22,615 nucleotides of DNA from the NCBI GenBank assembly GCA_002707085.1, contig PALY01000149.1:1-22615 (forward strand), written 5' to 3'. The stretch is from Deltaproteobacteria bacterium (lineage in GTDB: Bacteria > Myxococcota_A > UBA796). Positions 1 through 7,924 of the stretch are shown piece after piece; position 1 is the stretch's first letter, and the number at the start of each line of letters is the position of its first letter. The notes beneath the pieces are model-generated. The model had not been told where the DNA came from. It searched no databases and worked only from the letters and a program-made list of their open reading frames with translations. Made by a program: the position numbers and the translations under genes.

Positions 1-2163
1 CTGGTCGCATTCGGAGGGGCCGGTCCAGGTCACTGCTGTACTGTTGCAAGGGCTTTGGGTATCCAAACCATCTTCGTGCCTCGATTGGCCGGTGTATTCT
101 CGGCCGTTGGTATCGGGCATGCCGTACGCAGGGCGGAAACGGTGGCACCTGTCGGAACATCCATCGCAGAAGCCGTGGAGTATGCGCGTGAACGGCTGCC
201 TTTTCCAGGCAAGACCCATATTCGTCTTGCCTGCCGCCATGACAACACGCAACACCTCATGGAGATCACCCTTAGCGACGATATTCCTGCCACATCGGAA
301 TTGACCGAGCGTTTGATTTCTCAATTTCACGATGTTCATCAAGCACGTTTTGGATTTACTCGACCGGAATTATCCATTCGAGCTGTCGAGGTTCGAATCG
401 ATGTTGAAGAACAAGGGTCCAATCTATTTGACCTGGGCGAAGAGGAAGACCACACACACCCAACCACCACTTGTGCATGGTTCAACGAATGGATTGATGT
501 CCCCCTTCTTTCCATGTCTGATGCACACGAAGTTGTCGGTCCAGCCATCCTTACTGGGGGGGGCACAACCGTGGTCGTAGAACCTGGCTGGCGGGTATCT
601 GTGGAGCAGGGGTTCTTGCGCCTTACAGACGAAAAGTCTCCTCCATCTCGAGTGAGTACAAGTTTTCATCCGATTCACACAGCAATATTTGCCACCCGAA
701 CCATGGCGATTGCCGAACAAATGGGCGAAAGACTTGCGCGCCTCGCACGATCCGTCAGTATCCGTGAACGCAGAGACTTTTCTTGTGCCATTTTTGACGC
801 AGACGGCCGCCTGATTGCCAACGCTCCACATGTACCGGTCCACCTCGGCGCGATGGGGGAGACAGTCCGCGACCTCATCGAACGTCGGTCCGATGAACTC
901 CAACCGGGTCAAGCTTGGGCCAGCAATGATCCCTATGCGGGGGGATCTCACCTCCCCGACATTACCGTCATGCGACCAGTATACAGAGGCGAACAGCGTG
1001 TGGCCTTTGTCGCCTGTCGAGGACATCACGTCGATGTAGGTGGACTCACTCCAGGATCAATGCCACCCCATGCAACACACATTGAGGAAGAAGGTTTTCG
1101 TCTTCGCCAAATCTGTATTGCAGACGAAAATGGCTTTCATGTTCCACCCATGCCCGGATGCCGACAACCCGATGAAGTTCGTGCGGATTTAATGGCACAA
1201 GTTGCGGCATGTGCTGCAGGTGAAGAAGCAACACAAGGCCTGATACAACACGTCGGCCTCCCGGCATTCAAGGCACAACTGTCTCACCTGTTGGGTCAAG
1301 CCGCTCGTTCAGTCGCCCGGGTACTGCAGCGAATGCAAGGGGAACACGAAGGGGTCGAAATACTGGATGATGGAACCCCCATCCGGATCAATTTGTCCAT
1401 CTCTGGTGACCGGGGATGCCTGACCATTGATGCACCGAGACACCCTGGTAATTTAAACGCCCCTACGGCTGTAGCGAAAGCGACACTCCTTTACGTTTTA
1501 CGTTGTCTGGTAGATGAACCTTTACCGCTGTTAAATGAAGGCTCTCTTCAGCCTGTCAGCTTGGTGGTAAATCCGGAAGGCTTGTTCGATCCACACCACC
1601 CATGTGCCGTCGCGGGCGGAAATGTGGAAACCAGCCAACGGCTGGTTGATGCATTGCTGCAAGCAGTCGGGGTTCAAGCAGCGAGCCAAGGCACCATGAA
1701 CAATCTGACTGTCGGGACCAGGGCCGGTGCTTGGTACGAGACCATTGGTGGCGGCAGTGGTGCTGGAGATGGCTTTAATGGAGCCGATGGCGTTCAGATT
1801 CATATGACCAACACACGGGCCACAGATGTCGAAGAGCTTGAATCTCGATTTCCTGTTCGATTGATTCGCTGGTCGCGGCGTCCCGAGAGCGGTGGGAACG
1901 GACAATGGCGTGGAGGAAGCGGCATTGAAAAGGTGTGGGAATTTCTTGATCACGCAGATGTATCCATTTTGGCTGAACGCAGAGTGGCCGGCGCACCGGG
2001 TGCAAACGGTGGCCGGCCAGGTATGCCCGGCAAAGATGAGTTCGATGCCGGATTGGGATGGGAGCCGATGCCCAAGCGGTGGACCGCAAAAGCGGGTGAT
2101 CGGCTCCGCGTCCAAACCCCCGGGGGAGGGGGGTTCGGAGCGTCAACTACTGTGGAGCAGTAA
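1..2163 (+). CDS. Fused HyuA-HyuB protein, 5-oxoprolinase/hydantoinase family (5' end outside window)
   Basis: The reading frame is open from base 1, and the first codons give the [11 protein letters not shown] motif typical of the C-terminal part of the HyuA (ATP-binding, actin-like) domain. The start therefore lies upstream, and the TTG at 55 is internal. 720 residues remain. The HyuA end ([18 protein letters not shown]) lies near residues 179-196. It is followed without a stop by a HyuB domain: [52 protein letters not shown], then [17 protein letters not shown] and a Gly-rich PGGGGFG end. The family performs ATP-dependent opening of 5-oxoproline or hydantoin-type rings in the cytoplasm. 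A single-chain A-B fusion is the layout of 5-oxoprolinases, but the substrate cannot be fixed from this fragment. A run of eight G at 556-563 is in frame. The 3' end overlaps a small convergent ORF. Confidence 0.9.
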   Translation: MVAFGGAGPGHCCTVARALGIQTIFVPRLAGVFSAVGIGHAVRRAETVAPVGTSIAEAVEYARERLPFPGKTHIRLACRHDNTQHLMEITLSDDIPATSELTERLISQFHDVHQARFGFTRPELSIRAVEVRIDVEEQGSNLFDLGEEEDHTHPTTTCAWFNEWIDVPLLSMSDAHEVVGPAILTGGGTTVVVEPGWRVSVEQGFLRLTDEKSPPSRVSTSFHPIHTAIFATRTMAIAEQMGERLARLARSVSIRERRDFSCAIFDADGRLIANAPHVPVHLGAMGETVRDLIERRSDELQPGQAWASNDPYAGGSHLPDITVMRPVYRGEQRVAFVACRGHHVDVGGLTPGSMPPHATHIEEEGFRLRQICIADENGFHVPPMPGCRQPDEVRADLMAQVAACAAGEEATQGLIQHVGLPAFKAQLSHLLGQAARSVARVLQRMQGEHEGVEILDDGTPIRINLSISGDRGCLTIDAPRHPGNLNAPTAVAKATLLYVLRCLVDEPLPLLNEGSLQPVSLVVNPEGLFDPHHPCAVAGGNVETSQRLVDALLQAVGVQAASQGTMNNLTVGTRAGAWYETIGGGSGAGDGFNGADGVQIHMTNTRATDVEELESRFPVRLIRWSRRPESGGNGQWRGGSGIEKVWEFLDHADVSILAERRVAGAPGANGGRPGMPGKDEFDAGLGWEPMPKRWTAKAGDRLRVQTPGGGGFGASTTVEQ

Positions 2164-2305
2164 AAGTGATGGTCTGTTCATTCGGACCCATACGACAACA
2201 ACGCAAGAATTCGCGAAACGTCATGCCCAATTCGGATGAATGACTCATCCAATAGGACAACAATTTACGCTTCACATCTCTGCGGTTCCGTCCGACAAAA
2301 TTCAT
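2147..2305 (-). CDS. Small basic protein of unknown function (52 aa), convergent with the hydantoinase gene
   Basis: The ATG at 2305-2303 (reverse strand) is preceded by GGGGAG (2316-2311) with a 5-nt spacer, one of the best Shine-Dalgarno sites in the window. The 52-residue product starts MNFVGRNRRDVKRKLL and contains SYW and GMTFREFLRCCR segments. It is rich in Arg/Lys and aromatic residues, not low complexity. It has no signal peptide or membrane segment, and I do not recognise the family. The basic N-terminal half could bind nucleic acid, but this is a guess. A GTG at 2338 could extend it by 11 residues, but the Shine-Dalgarno favours the ATG. Its last 17 bases overlap the tail of the convergent hydantoinase gene. 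The evidence is the ribosome site and protein-like composition; a chance ORF remains possible. Confidence 0.45.
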   Translation of the reverse strand: MNFVGRNRRDVKRKLLSYWMSHSSELGMTFREFLRCCRMGPNEQTITFTAPQ

Positions 2306-2422
2306 ATTTTCTCCCCATTGGTCTGGGATACCGTTCACCTCATTCCGAGGCGGACCAAGGAGAGGTTTCAGGCGATAAAGGTGTTCTTGAGACTTTGAGT
2401 CTGGTTTCGCATCGCGTGAATT

Positions 2423-2447
2423 CCGGCTGAGACTTGTACTCAGCGGG
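2423..2447. other. Intergenic hairpin, function unknown
   Basis: GCTGAG (2426-2431) and CTCAGC (2439-2444) form a perfect 6-bp stem around a 7-nt loop. After one G-G mismatch the stem extends by two C-G pairs (2423-2424 with 2446-2447). No T-run follows on either side, so it is not a standard intrinsic terminator. It could be part of a leader or small RNA, or chance. Confidence 0.3.
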
Positions 2448-2542
2448 GATAGAGCCGCGGACCAAATGAATTCTGGTGGCCAACTCTGCAGTTTAATTGC
2501 CCGGTTGAGTCCATTCAGTCAACAGAACTTGATCAAATTTCA

Positions 2543-2558
2543 GTCACAGTGATGTGAC
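2543..2558. promoter_or_regulatory. Short perfect inverted repeat upstream of comEC, possible operator
   Basis: GTCACA (2543-2548) and TGTGAC (2553-2558) are exact inverted repeats around GTGA, about 95 bp before the comEC start. The half-sites face the opposite way to a CRP site (TCACA-N4-TGTGA rather than TGTGA-N6-TCACA), so no known regulator is assigned. An operator is possible but unproven. Confidence 0.2.
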
Positions 2559-2653
2559 AACTGACATGTGATTCAACACTGAACAGCTGGGACATCCCAA
2601 ACCGTTGAAATTGGGTGGGCATAGATATCGCATTGAACCTCACCGGAGGTTGC

Positions 2654-4816
2654 ATGAGAATTCCCTTTGCCTGGATTGCACTGGGAGCAATTATCGGCTC
2701 GTGGATGTGGCCTGGTTGGTGTCCCAACCCCACTGAAACCACCATCGGTACATTGCTCATGTCCGTACTGGTCTTGTTCTCAACCCCACGGCTGATGACC
2801 GTATGTTTGATGGTCAGCGGCTTTCTGTTGGGGACCACTGCCGTCGGAATCCAAGCCGACCCGCCACAACGACAGCAGCACATATTTGGAACAGTGCTGG
2901 AACGTTCAGGAAGAACAGCCCGAGTTCGCACACCATCTGGAAACGTATTTATTCGTATGGCAAACACGCCACCGTCTGTAGGGTCTGAAATCACTGCATG
3001 GGTAAAGCCACGCCAACCACGTCCTGTCTTGCCTGGAGCGTGGAACCCGAACACCACCAACCAAAGATTCAAAGCTTCTCCGCTGACAGCCATCCGTTGG
3101 GCGCCCATTGGTGAAATTCCACAGCGAAGTAGCATCTCTCATCACCACCCCTTCGGAGGCGTATTGTTGGCGCTAACAACGGGTGAACGAAGTCGAATCG
3201 ATGACGACTTAAAACAGTTGATGAGGCGAACAGGAACCGTACACCTGCTATCGATCAGTGGCCTTCACGTTGGCATGATCGCTGCTTTTGGTGCTGGACT
3301 TTCCTGGATTTTAACCCGGCCTTTGGTTCTTTTTGGACGGCCCAGGCTGGCGCGTTTTCTCATTTTTGTTGGTTCCACGGGGGCCGCATGTTCGTACGGA
3401 CAACTTGTGGGATGGCCCGTCTCGACACAAAGGGCAGCATGGATGGTAGCAGCGGTGGGGCTTTCAACATTGTTTGAGCGCAGACCCCATGCCTGGCAAT
3501 TTCTCGGCATAGCGGCTTTGGCTGTCATCCTGAATGAGCCCGCACAGGCCGGCAGCCTCTCTTTTATGCTTTCCTTTGGTGCAGTAGCAGGCCTGATCGG
3601 TTGGGTTCCCTTTCTGACAAGCTGGATTCCACCCGATGCGCCTCGAATGGTTCGATGGATTGCATCCAGTCTCGGTGCAACAACCGCTGCGATGATGGGG
3701 ACCGCTCCGGTTTCACTTTGGGTATTTCAGGAAATCTCCCTCTCATCTCCATTGGCGAACTTGGTGGTGGTTCCCATTTTTGCAGGATTGGTCGTTCCTG
3801 CTGCACTCATGGGGGTTCATCTGCCACAGGAAGGCAGAGACGTACTGTTGGCCATTGCAGCTTCTGGAATTGATGTTGCCTACCAATGGCTAAAAATTTG
3901 TGACTGGGGGACGATTTATCCAGCAATAGGACCCTTTGGCGCCCTCCTTCTTGGTACTGCCGTCTTGCTATACAGCCGCCCCAAATGGGCCCTGTGTCTC
4001 GCCGTCCTGTCTTTTGTACGATCACCACAATTCACTTCCCACTTGGAAATCATATTTCCCGATGTAGGACAAGGCTCTTCTGCGCTCATCTCTTGGCCAA
4101 ACGGGACACGATGGCTCATCGATGGCGGACCAAGCAGCCATTCATTGCTTCACTGGCTTCGAAGAAAGGGGATCCGAAAAATCGATACCGTTTTTCTGAC
4201 ACACCCAGACAATGACCATCTTGGCGGCCTAATCCCGATCGTAAATGCAATGAGTGTGGATCACTTGTGGTCCCCACGGCGGCCCCTGCCAACCGAAAAA
4301 CACTTCCATGACTTTTGGCTTCGGGCGGCTCAACAGGATGTAAAGCTGCACTTATCGACAGAAGGTCACCCCAACATTCTTTACCCACCCCCTGACTGGA
4401 ATCATGGTGATGTAAAGGAAGACAACGATATGAGTCTGGTACTCCTCGTTGAACATGGAAAACATCGGTTCTTATTTACCGGTGACATCAGCCGAAAAGT
4501 TGAAAACCAATTGATGGAGACGGTGCAGCAAGCCACCCTAGTTCAGGTACCTCATCACGGCTCAATCTCATCTTCATCGATGAATTTCGTAAATAAAACG
4601 CAGCCATTGATCGCACTCATACAGGCAGGAAAGGCCAACAGGTTTGGCCATCCGCACCCAACCATTGTCCATCGTTGGAATCCGAAAAAAGTGCTTAGAA
4701 CTGATAAATACGGAAGCATTCGCATACGTTCGGATGGTGACCAGCTGCACGCAGACCACTGGACACCGAAAACAGGGTGGGCCTCTGTCACCAAACAGTT
4801 TTCCCACAGGCGTTGA
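2654..4816 (+). CDS. comEC: ComEC/Rec2-type DNA internalisation channel
   Basis: This 720-residue polytopic inner-membrane protein is of the ComEC/Rec2 family, which carries single-stranded DNA into the cytoplasm during natural transformation. The ATG at 2654 is chosen because GGAGG (2645-2649) lies 4 nt upstream; the in-frame GTG at 2615 lacks such a site. The order is N-terminal membrane segments with a short OB-like region, then the Competence core with the characteristic HLLSISGLHVG motif and many hydrophobic helices (about residues 195-460). A metallo-beta-lactamase-like domain follows, with DVGQG (about 470), THPDNDHLGG (about 516), FTGD (about 609) and PHHGS (about 633). All metal-ligand motifs of that domain are visible, so it is probably functional. 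No other competence gene is in the window. It ends 75 bp before the MerR-type regulator gene and shares the sigma-70 -35 hexamer of that gene across its stop codon. Confidence 0.93.
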   Translation: MRIPFAWIALGAIIGSWMWPGWCPNPTETTIGTLLMSVLVLFSTPRLMTVCLMVSGFLLGTTAVGIQADPPQRQQHIFGTVLERSGRTARVRTPSGNVFIRMANTPPSVGSEITAWVKPRQPRPVLPGAWNPNTTNQRFKASPLTAIRWAPIGEIPQRSSISHHHPFGGVLLALTTGERSRIDDDLKQLMRRTGTVHLLSISGLHVGMIAAFGAGLSWILTRPLVLFGRPRLARFLIFVGSTGAACSYGQLVGWPVSTQRAAWMVAAVGLSTLFERRPHAWQFLGIAALAVILNEPAQAGSLSFMLSFGAVAGLIGWVPFLTSWIPPDAPRMVRWIASSLGATTAAMMGTAPVSLWVFQEISLSSPLANLVVVPIFAGLVVPAALMGVHLPQEGRDVLLAIAASGIDVAYQWLKICDWGTIYPAIGPFGALLLGTAVLLYSRPKWALCLAVLSFVRSPQFTSHLEIIFPDVGQGSSALISWPNGTRWLIDGGPSSHSLLHWLRRKGIRKIDTVFLTHPDNDHLGGLIPIVNAMSVDHLWSPRRPLPTEKHFHDFWLRAAQQDVKLHLSTEGHPNILYPPPDWNHGDVKEDNDMSLVLLVEHGKHRFLFTGDISRKVENQLMETVQQATLVQVPHHGSISSSSMNFVNKTQPLIALIQAGKANRFGHPHPTIVHRWNPKKVLRTDKYGSIRIRSDGDQLHADHWTPKTGWASVTKQFSHRR

Positions 4817-4841
4817 CACCCACCTCTACTGGGGGTAAAAC
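4813..4841 (+). promoter_or_regulatory. Candidate sigma-70 promoter of the isc operon with an inverted repeat in the spacer
   Basis: TTGACA (4813-4818, consensus -35, overlapping the comEC stop codon) and TAAAAC (4836-4841, fair -10) are separated by 17 bp. Within and around the spacer, ACCCAC (4818-4823) and GGGGGT (4831-4836) form an imperfect inverted repeat. This is where MerR-family proteins normally bind, although their promoters usually have longer 19-20 bp spacers. It is the best promoter candidate for merR-iscS-iscU-iscA-hscB-hscA. Confidence 0.5.
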
Positions 4842-4859
4842 GACAGCACACGATCAAAC

Positions 4860-4877
4860 CCTTACGTATACGTTAGG
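4860..4877. promoter_or_regulatory. 18-bp near-perfect palindrome upstream of the MerR-type gene, candidate operator
   Basis: CCTTACGTATACGTTAGG is symmetric except for one base pair (positions 4 and 15 of the site), with a perfect 10-bp core ACGTATACGT. It sits 14 bp before the ATG of the regulator and downstream of the predicted -10, so a protein bound here would block the start of transcription or elongation. It suits autoregulation by the dimeric MerR-type protein, but the binding factor is inferred. Confidence 0.45.
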
Positions 4878-4891
4878 TTGGTTGAGAAAAG

Positions 4892-5374
4892 ATGACGATG
4901 AACACAGAAACATACCGAATCGGCGAACTGGCCCGGCGCGCAGGCAAGACTGTGCGTACGATCCATTTCTACGAAGAACTTGAATTGTTGCACCCAACCT
5001 CCCGCAGTAAGGGCGGTTTCCGGATGTACAATGATGAGGCTTTAGACCGAATTCATTGGATTGAAAAGCTCCAAGAATTGGGTTTTTCACTCACAGACAT
5101 TCGTGACTTCCTTCTGGGCTTTCAATCCCAAGCCACGGGTCCGGAATCGATGGATGTTCTACGGAAGTTCTATGTCGAAAAACTGAGTGAGACTCAAGCA
5201 GCCATCAATCGATTGCTGAGCCTCCAACACGAATTGCAAGCCAGTTTGGCTTACCTGGATGTTTGCCGAAGTTGCTCATCCACTCACGCTCTGCCCGCCT
5301 GTAGTACCTGCGACAACGTGGAACACAATGAAGGCACGCCCATCATGGTGTCCGCAATCGCTACTTCTGCATGA
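4892..5374 (+). CDS. MerR-family regulator with C-terminal CX2C-X8-CX2C motif, likely regulator of the isc operon
   Basis: This 160-residue protein has a MerR-type winged helix-turn-helix (about residues 7-75; [21 protein letters not shown], then GGFRMY and [12 protein letters not shown]). A coiled-coil dimerisation helix follows (about 85-122), then a C-terminal tail with Cys125, Cys128, Cys137 and Cys140. MerR proteins distort promoters in response to metals, oxidants or drugs sensed in this C-terminal region. The spacing differs from SoxR (CX2CXCX5C) and from the CueR/ZntR metal loops, and suits zinc or an Fe-S cluster. The gene is first in the isc operon, where IscR is usual, and its TGA overlaps an ATG in the iscS frame, so translation may be coupled. 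A second ATG at 4898 is also possible; neither has a strong Shine-Dalgarno. That it controls isc is inferred from position. Confidence 0.88.
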   Translation: MTMNTETYRIGELARRAGKTVRTIHFYEELELLHPTSRSKGGFRMYNDEALDRIHWIEKLQELGFSLTDIRDFLLGFQSQATGPESMDVLRKFYVEKLSETQAAINRLLSLQHELQASLAYLDVCRSCSSTHALPACSTCDNVEHNEGTPIMVSAIATSA

Positions 5375-5382
5375 GAGAACCA

Positions 5383-6606
5383 ATGTCTGTAAAAACACCG
5401 ATATATTTAGACAACCATGCCACCACACCATGCGACCCACTGGTCGCGGAAGCCATGTGGCCATACCTAACCGAAATCTTTGGTAATGCGGCCAGCCGCA
5501 ATCACTCCTTTGGGTGGCAAGCACAAGAAGCCGTTGAAATCGCGCGAGAACAAATCGCAGATCTGATTGGGGCCGATGCCAAAGAGATTATTTTTACCTC
5601 TGGTGCGACAGAGTCCAACAATCTGGCCATTAAAGGGGTTGCGAAATTCAACCACAAGAAAGGCAAGCACATCATCACTGTGGCCACAGAACACAAGGCC
5701 ATCATCGATAGCTGCCATGCGCTGGAAGGCGAAGGTTGGGAGGTCACCTATCTGGGTGTGGATAGCGAAGGACTCATCGATCTCAATGAGTTGGAAAGCT
5801 CATTGCGTGACGACACTGTGTTGGTCAGCGTCATGCTCGGAAACAACGAAATCGGTGTAATCCAACCCATCGCAGAGATCGGGAAACGATGCCGCGAACA
5901 TGGGGTTCTCTTTCATTGTGATGCCGTTCAAGGACTCGGAAGAGTTCCCATCGACGTAGCCGCGATGAATGTTGATCTCCTCAGCATTTCTGCACACAAA
6001 ATGTACGGACCCAAAGGAATCGGCGCACTCTACGTTCGTCGTGGACGACCACGGGTTCGGTTGACGCCAATGGTGGACGGTGGTGGCCATGAACGCGGAA
6101 TGCGATCAGGAACATTGGCCATTCATCAGATTGTCGGCTTTGGCAAAGCGGCTGAGCTTGCAAAATTGGACCTAACAAATGGCGGAATCGAAAGAGTGAA
6201 GCGCCTTCGAGACCGTCTTTGGACTGGCCTTCAAGCAGAACTGGACGAAGTCTTTTTGAATGGGTCTTGGGAACATCGACTCCCAAACAATCTGAATGTG
6301 AGCTTCGCTTATGTTGAAGGTGAAGCCATGATGATGGCCATCAAAGACATTGCCTGCTCCTCAGGTTCCGCCTGTACCTCGGCCAGTTTAGAACCCAGCT
6401 ACGTTCTCCGTGCACTCGGAGTCGATGTTGAACTTGCACACACTTCTATTCGTTTCGGTATTGGCCGATTCACAACCGAAGAAGAGATTGATTTCGCCCT
6501 CAAACTCATCGTCGAAAAAGTGAAATGGCTCCGAAGCATGTCTCCTTTGTACGAAATGTACCAAGAAGGCATTGATCTCAAAAGCATCCAATGGACCGCA
6601 CACTAG
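5383..6606 (+). CDS. iscS: Cysteine desulfurase IscS
   Basis: This PLP-dependent class V aminotransferase-fold enzyme converts cysteine to alanine and passes persulfide sulfur to IscU. The start at 5383 gives 407 residues, close to the usual 404 of E. coli IscS. GAGAG (5373-5377) lies 5 nt upstream and the N-terminus reads [16 protein letters not shown], as in the family. An upstream in-frame ATG at 5371 overlaps the stop of the MerR-type gene but has no ribosome site. Key residues are visible: the PLP lysine Lys206 in [19 protein letters not shown] before it, and the mobile-loop cysteine Cys331 in [20 protein letters not shown] and [14 protein letters not shown] are also conserved. It is second in the isc operon, 18 bp before iscU. 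The loop sequence is of the IscS type rather than SufS or CsdA. Confidence 0.97.
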   Translation: MSVKTPIYLDNHATTPCDPLVAEAMWPYLTEIFGNAASRNHSFGWQAQEAVEIAREQIADLIGADAKEIIFTSGATESNNLAIKGVAKFNHKKGKHIITVATEHKAIIDSCHALEGEGWEVTYLGVDSEGLIDLNELESSLRDDTVLVSVMLGNNEIGVIQPIAEIGKRCREHGVLFHCDAVQGLGRVPIDVAAMNVDLLSISAHKMYGPKGIGALYVRRGRPRVRLTPMVDGGGHERGMRSGTLAIHQIVGFGKAAELAKLDLTNGGIERVKRLRDRLWTGLQAELDEVFLNGSWEHRLPNNLNVSFAYVEGEAMMMAIKDIACSSGSACTSASLEPSYVLRALGVDVELAHTSIRFGIGRFTTEEEIDFALKLIVEKVKWLRSMSPLYEMYQEGIDLKSIQWTAH

Positions 6607-6624
6607 AACCCCAGGAATAATATT

Positions 6625-7008
6625 ATGGCTTACAGCGACAAGGTCATCGACCATCTTGAAAACCCGCGAAATGTGGGGAGTCTTGATCGGGACTCTTCAG
6701 ATGTTGGAACCGGCATGGTCGGCGCGCCAGCATGTGGTGACGTTATGAAACTTCAGTTGAAGATCACAGACGACGGCATCATCGAAGACGCAAAATTTAA
6801 GACATTTGGTTGTGGCTCCGCCATCGCCTCAAGTTCTCTCATCACCACCATGGTGAAAGGGAAAAGTCTTGACCATGCATTATCGATCTCCAATGCCGAT
6901 ATTGCGCAAGAACTTTCTCTTCCTCCAGTGAAGATTCATTGTTCTGTCCTTGCGGAGGATGCAATCAAAGCAGCCATCGCTGATTACAGGACCAAGCAAG
7001 AGGACTAA
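6625..7008 (+). CDS. iscU: Fe-S cluster scaffold IscU
   Basis: This 127-residue cytoplasmic scaffold assembles [2Fe-2S] clusters from IscS-derived sulfur. All three ligand cysteines are present: Cys37 (APACGDVM), Cys63 (FGCGSAIASSS) and Cys106 (KIHCSVLAEDAIKAA), with Asp39 and His105. The LPPVK motif (99-103) recognised by the chaperone HscA is intact, which fits the adjacent hscB-hscA genes. Length matches the family (128 in E. coli). AGGA lies about 10 bases before the ATG. The gene ends 2 bp before the GTG of iscA. Confidence 0.98.
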   Translation: MAYSDKVIDHLENPRNVGSLDRDSSDVGTGMVGAPACGDVMKLQLKITDDGIIEDAKFKTFGCGSAIASSSLITTMVKGKSLDHALSISNADIAQELSLPPVKIHCSVLAEDAIKAAIADYRTKQED

Positions 7009-7010
7009 TT

Positions 7011-7343
7011 GTGGCAGTATCCATGACCGAAGCCGCCATTAAACGCGTGGCGATCATAATGAAAAAGCGGCAAACACCGGACGCCATCTTGCGTGTTGGT
7101 GTTCGTGGTGGTGGATGTTCCGGGTTGTCATACTTCATGGACTTTGTGGAGAGTCCAGAAGAGAAAGACAAAGTGTACGAATTTGGAGATCCCGCCATCA
7201 CCTTGGCCGTCGACAGAAAATCCTACCTCTTTCTGAATGGTACAGAGATTGATTTTCAGAGCAGCATGATGAAATCAGGATTCGAATTCAACAACCCGAT
7301 CGCAGGGACCTCATGCTCCTGCGGCGAGTCGTTCACCCTGTAG
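7011..7343 (+). CDS. iscA: A-type iron-sulfur carrier protein IscA
   Basis: This 110-residue HesB/IscA-family protein accepts clusters from the scaffold and delivers them to target enzymes. The three conserved cysteines are Cys36 (GGGCSGL) and Cys102/Cys104 (GTSCSCGESF near the C-terminus), and the NP motif (NNPIAGTSCSCG) is typical. The GTG at 7011 is preferred because AGGA (7001-7004) lies 6 nt upstream; an ATG at 7023 would remove four residues. The gene lies between iscU and hscB, the standard isc order. IscA and ErpA are hard to separate by sequence, so the symbol rests on the neighbours. Confidence 0.95.
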   Translation: MAVSMTEAAIKRVAIIMKKRQTPDAILRVGVRGGGCSGLSYFMDFVESPEEKDKVYEFGDPAITLAVDRKSYLFLNGTEIDFQSSMMKSGFEFNNPIAGTSCSCGESFTL

Positions 7344-7352
7344 GATCATTTC

Positions 7353-7913
7353 GTGATTTGTTGGCAATGCCACGAACCTACGAGTGCAGCAGTATGCATT
7401 GGCTGCGGTGCCCTTCAACCGCCACCCGCGGAAAATGATCCGTACAAAGTGTTGAATATTCCACGCGTGTTCCATCTTGATGTAGTCGACATCGACAATG
7501 CATGGCGTACAATTTCCAGAACCGTTCATCCAGATAAATGGGCTGGGGAAAAAGCGGTTTATCGACGGATGAGTCTACAGTGGACGGCGCTCGCCAACGA
7601 GGCCCGACGAATCCTTAAAGATCCCATGTCTCGTGCCAGGTACCTATCAACAGGAGATCCAAAACCTCCTGAACGCGGTGGACCCAAACTCGACAACGAT
7701 TTTTTGGAAAGCATGTTTGATCTGCAAATGATGTCGGCGAACAATCCAGACATGGCCAAAGAACAAGTTTTGACCATGTGGGACCAAGAACAAAACCAAC
7801 TCAACTCCATGTTTCGAGACTGGGAAGCCGGTTCTGGGACCTTAGATGGCATAGATGTCATTCTCGCCAAACTTCAATACCTGAAAACCGCCCGCACACA
7901 AGCAGGCGCATAA
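7353..7913 (+). CDS. hscB: Co-chaperone HscB with N-terminal tetracysteine zinc finger (HSC20-like)
   Basis: This 186-residue J-domain co-chaperone binds IscU and stimulates the ATPase of HscA. The J domain covers about residues 29-102 with the HPD triad at 59-61 (RTVHPDKW). The C-terminal three-helix IscU-binding domain follows ([18 protein letters not shown], acidic and hydrophobic). Unusual for the classic bacterial protein is an N-terminal extension with Cys3, Cys6, Cys15 and Cys18 (CX2C-X8-CX2C) followed by GALQPP. This arrangement resembles eukaryotic HSCB/HSC20, whose tetracysteine domain binds metal. The start is GTG at 7353, 9 bp after iscA, with AGGA about 8 nt upstream. It lies directly before hscA. 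Confidence 0.93.
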   Translation: MICWQCHEPTSAAVCIGCGALQPPPAENDPYKVLNIPRVFHLDVVDIDNAWRTISRTVHPDKWAGEKAVYRRMSLQWTALANEARRILKDPMSRARYLSTGDPKPPERGGPKLDNDFLESMFDLQMMSANNPDMAKEQVLTMWDQEQNQLNSMFRDWEAGSGTLDGIDVILAKLQYLKTARTQAGA

Positions 7914-7924
7914 ACGGAGCCACC

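Larger units (their letters stand above)
2306..2653. other. Gene-poor intergenic stretch before comEC
   Basis: No convincing coding frame is seen on either strand between the small reverse ORF and the ATG of comEC. The stretch holds a 9-bp direct repeat GCGGACCAA (2350-2358 and 2457-2465), a hairpin at 2423-2447 and a short palindrome at 2543-2558. A GTG at 2615 is in frame with comEC but has no good ribosome site. The region is presumably the control region of comEC and/or of the reverse-strand small gene, and could hold a small RNA. No sigma-70 promoter stands out. Confidence 0.5.

Noticed and set aside
388..410. tRNA-like GGTTCGAATC segment
   Set aside because: No cloverleaf arms can be formed around it, and it lies within the hydantoinase coding frame.
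424..1029. Reverse-strand open frame of 201 codons
   Set aside because: Antisense to the conserved HyuA-HyuB gene; no ribosome site or motif supports it.
1531..2115. Reverse-strand open frame of 194 codons
   Set aside because: Antisense to the HyuB domain, with shadow-like composition.
2543..2558. CRP/FNR-type binding site
   Set aside because: The half-sites are in inverse orientation (TCACA-N4-TGTGA) with the wrong spacing; kept only as an unassigned palindrome.
5263..5311. SoxR-type [2Fe-2S] motif in the MerR-family protein
   Set aside because: SoxR has CX2CXCX5C; the spacing here is CX2C-X8-CX2C, so the gene is not called soxR.
7778..7924. N-terminal extension of hscA by 49 codons
   Set aside because: It overlaps hscB in another frame, and the Hsp70 N-terminus and ribosome site begin at 7925.
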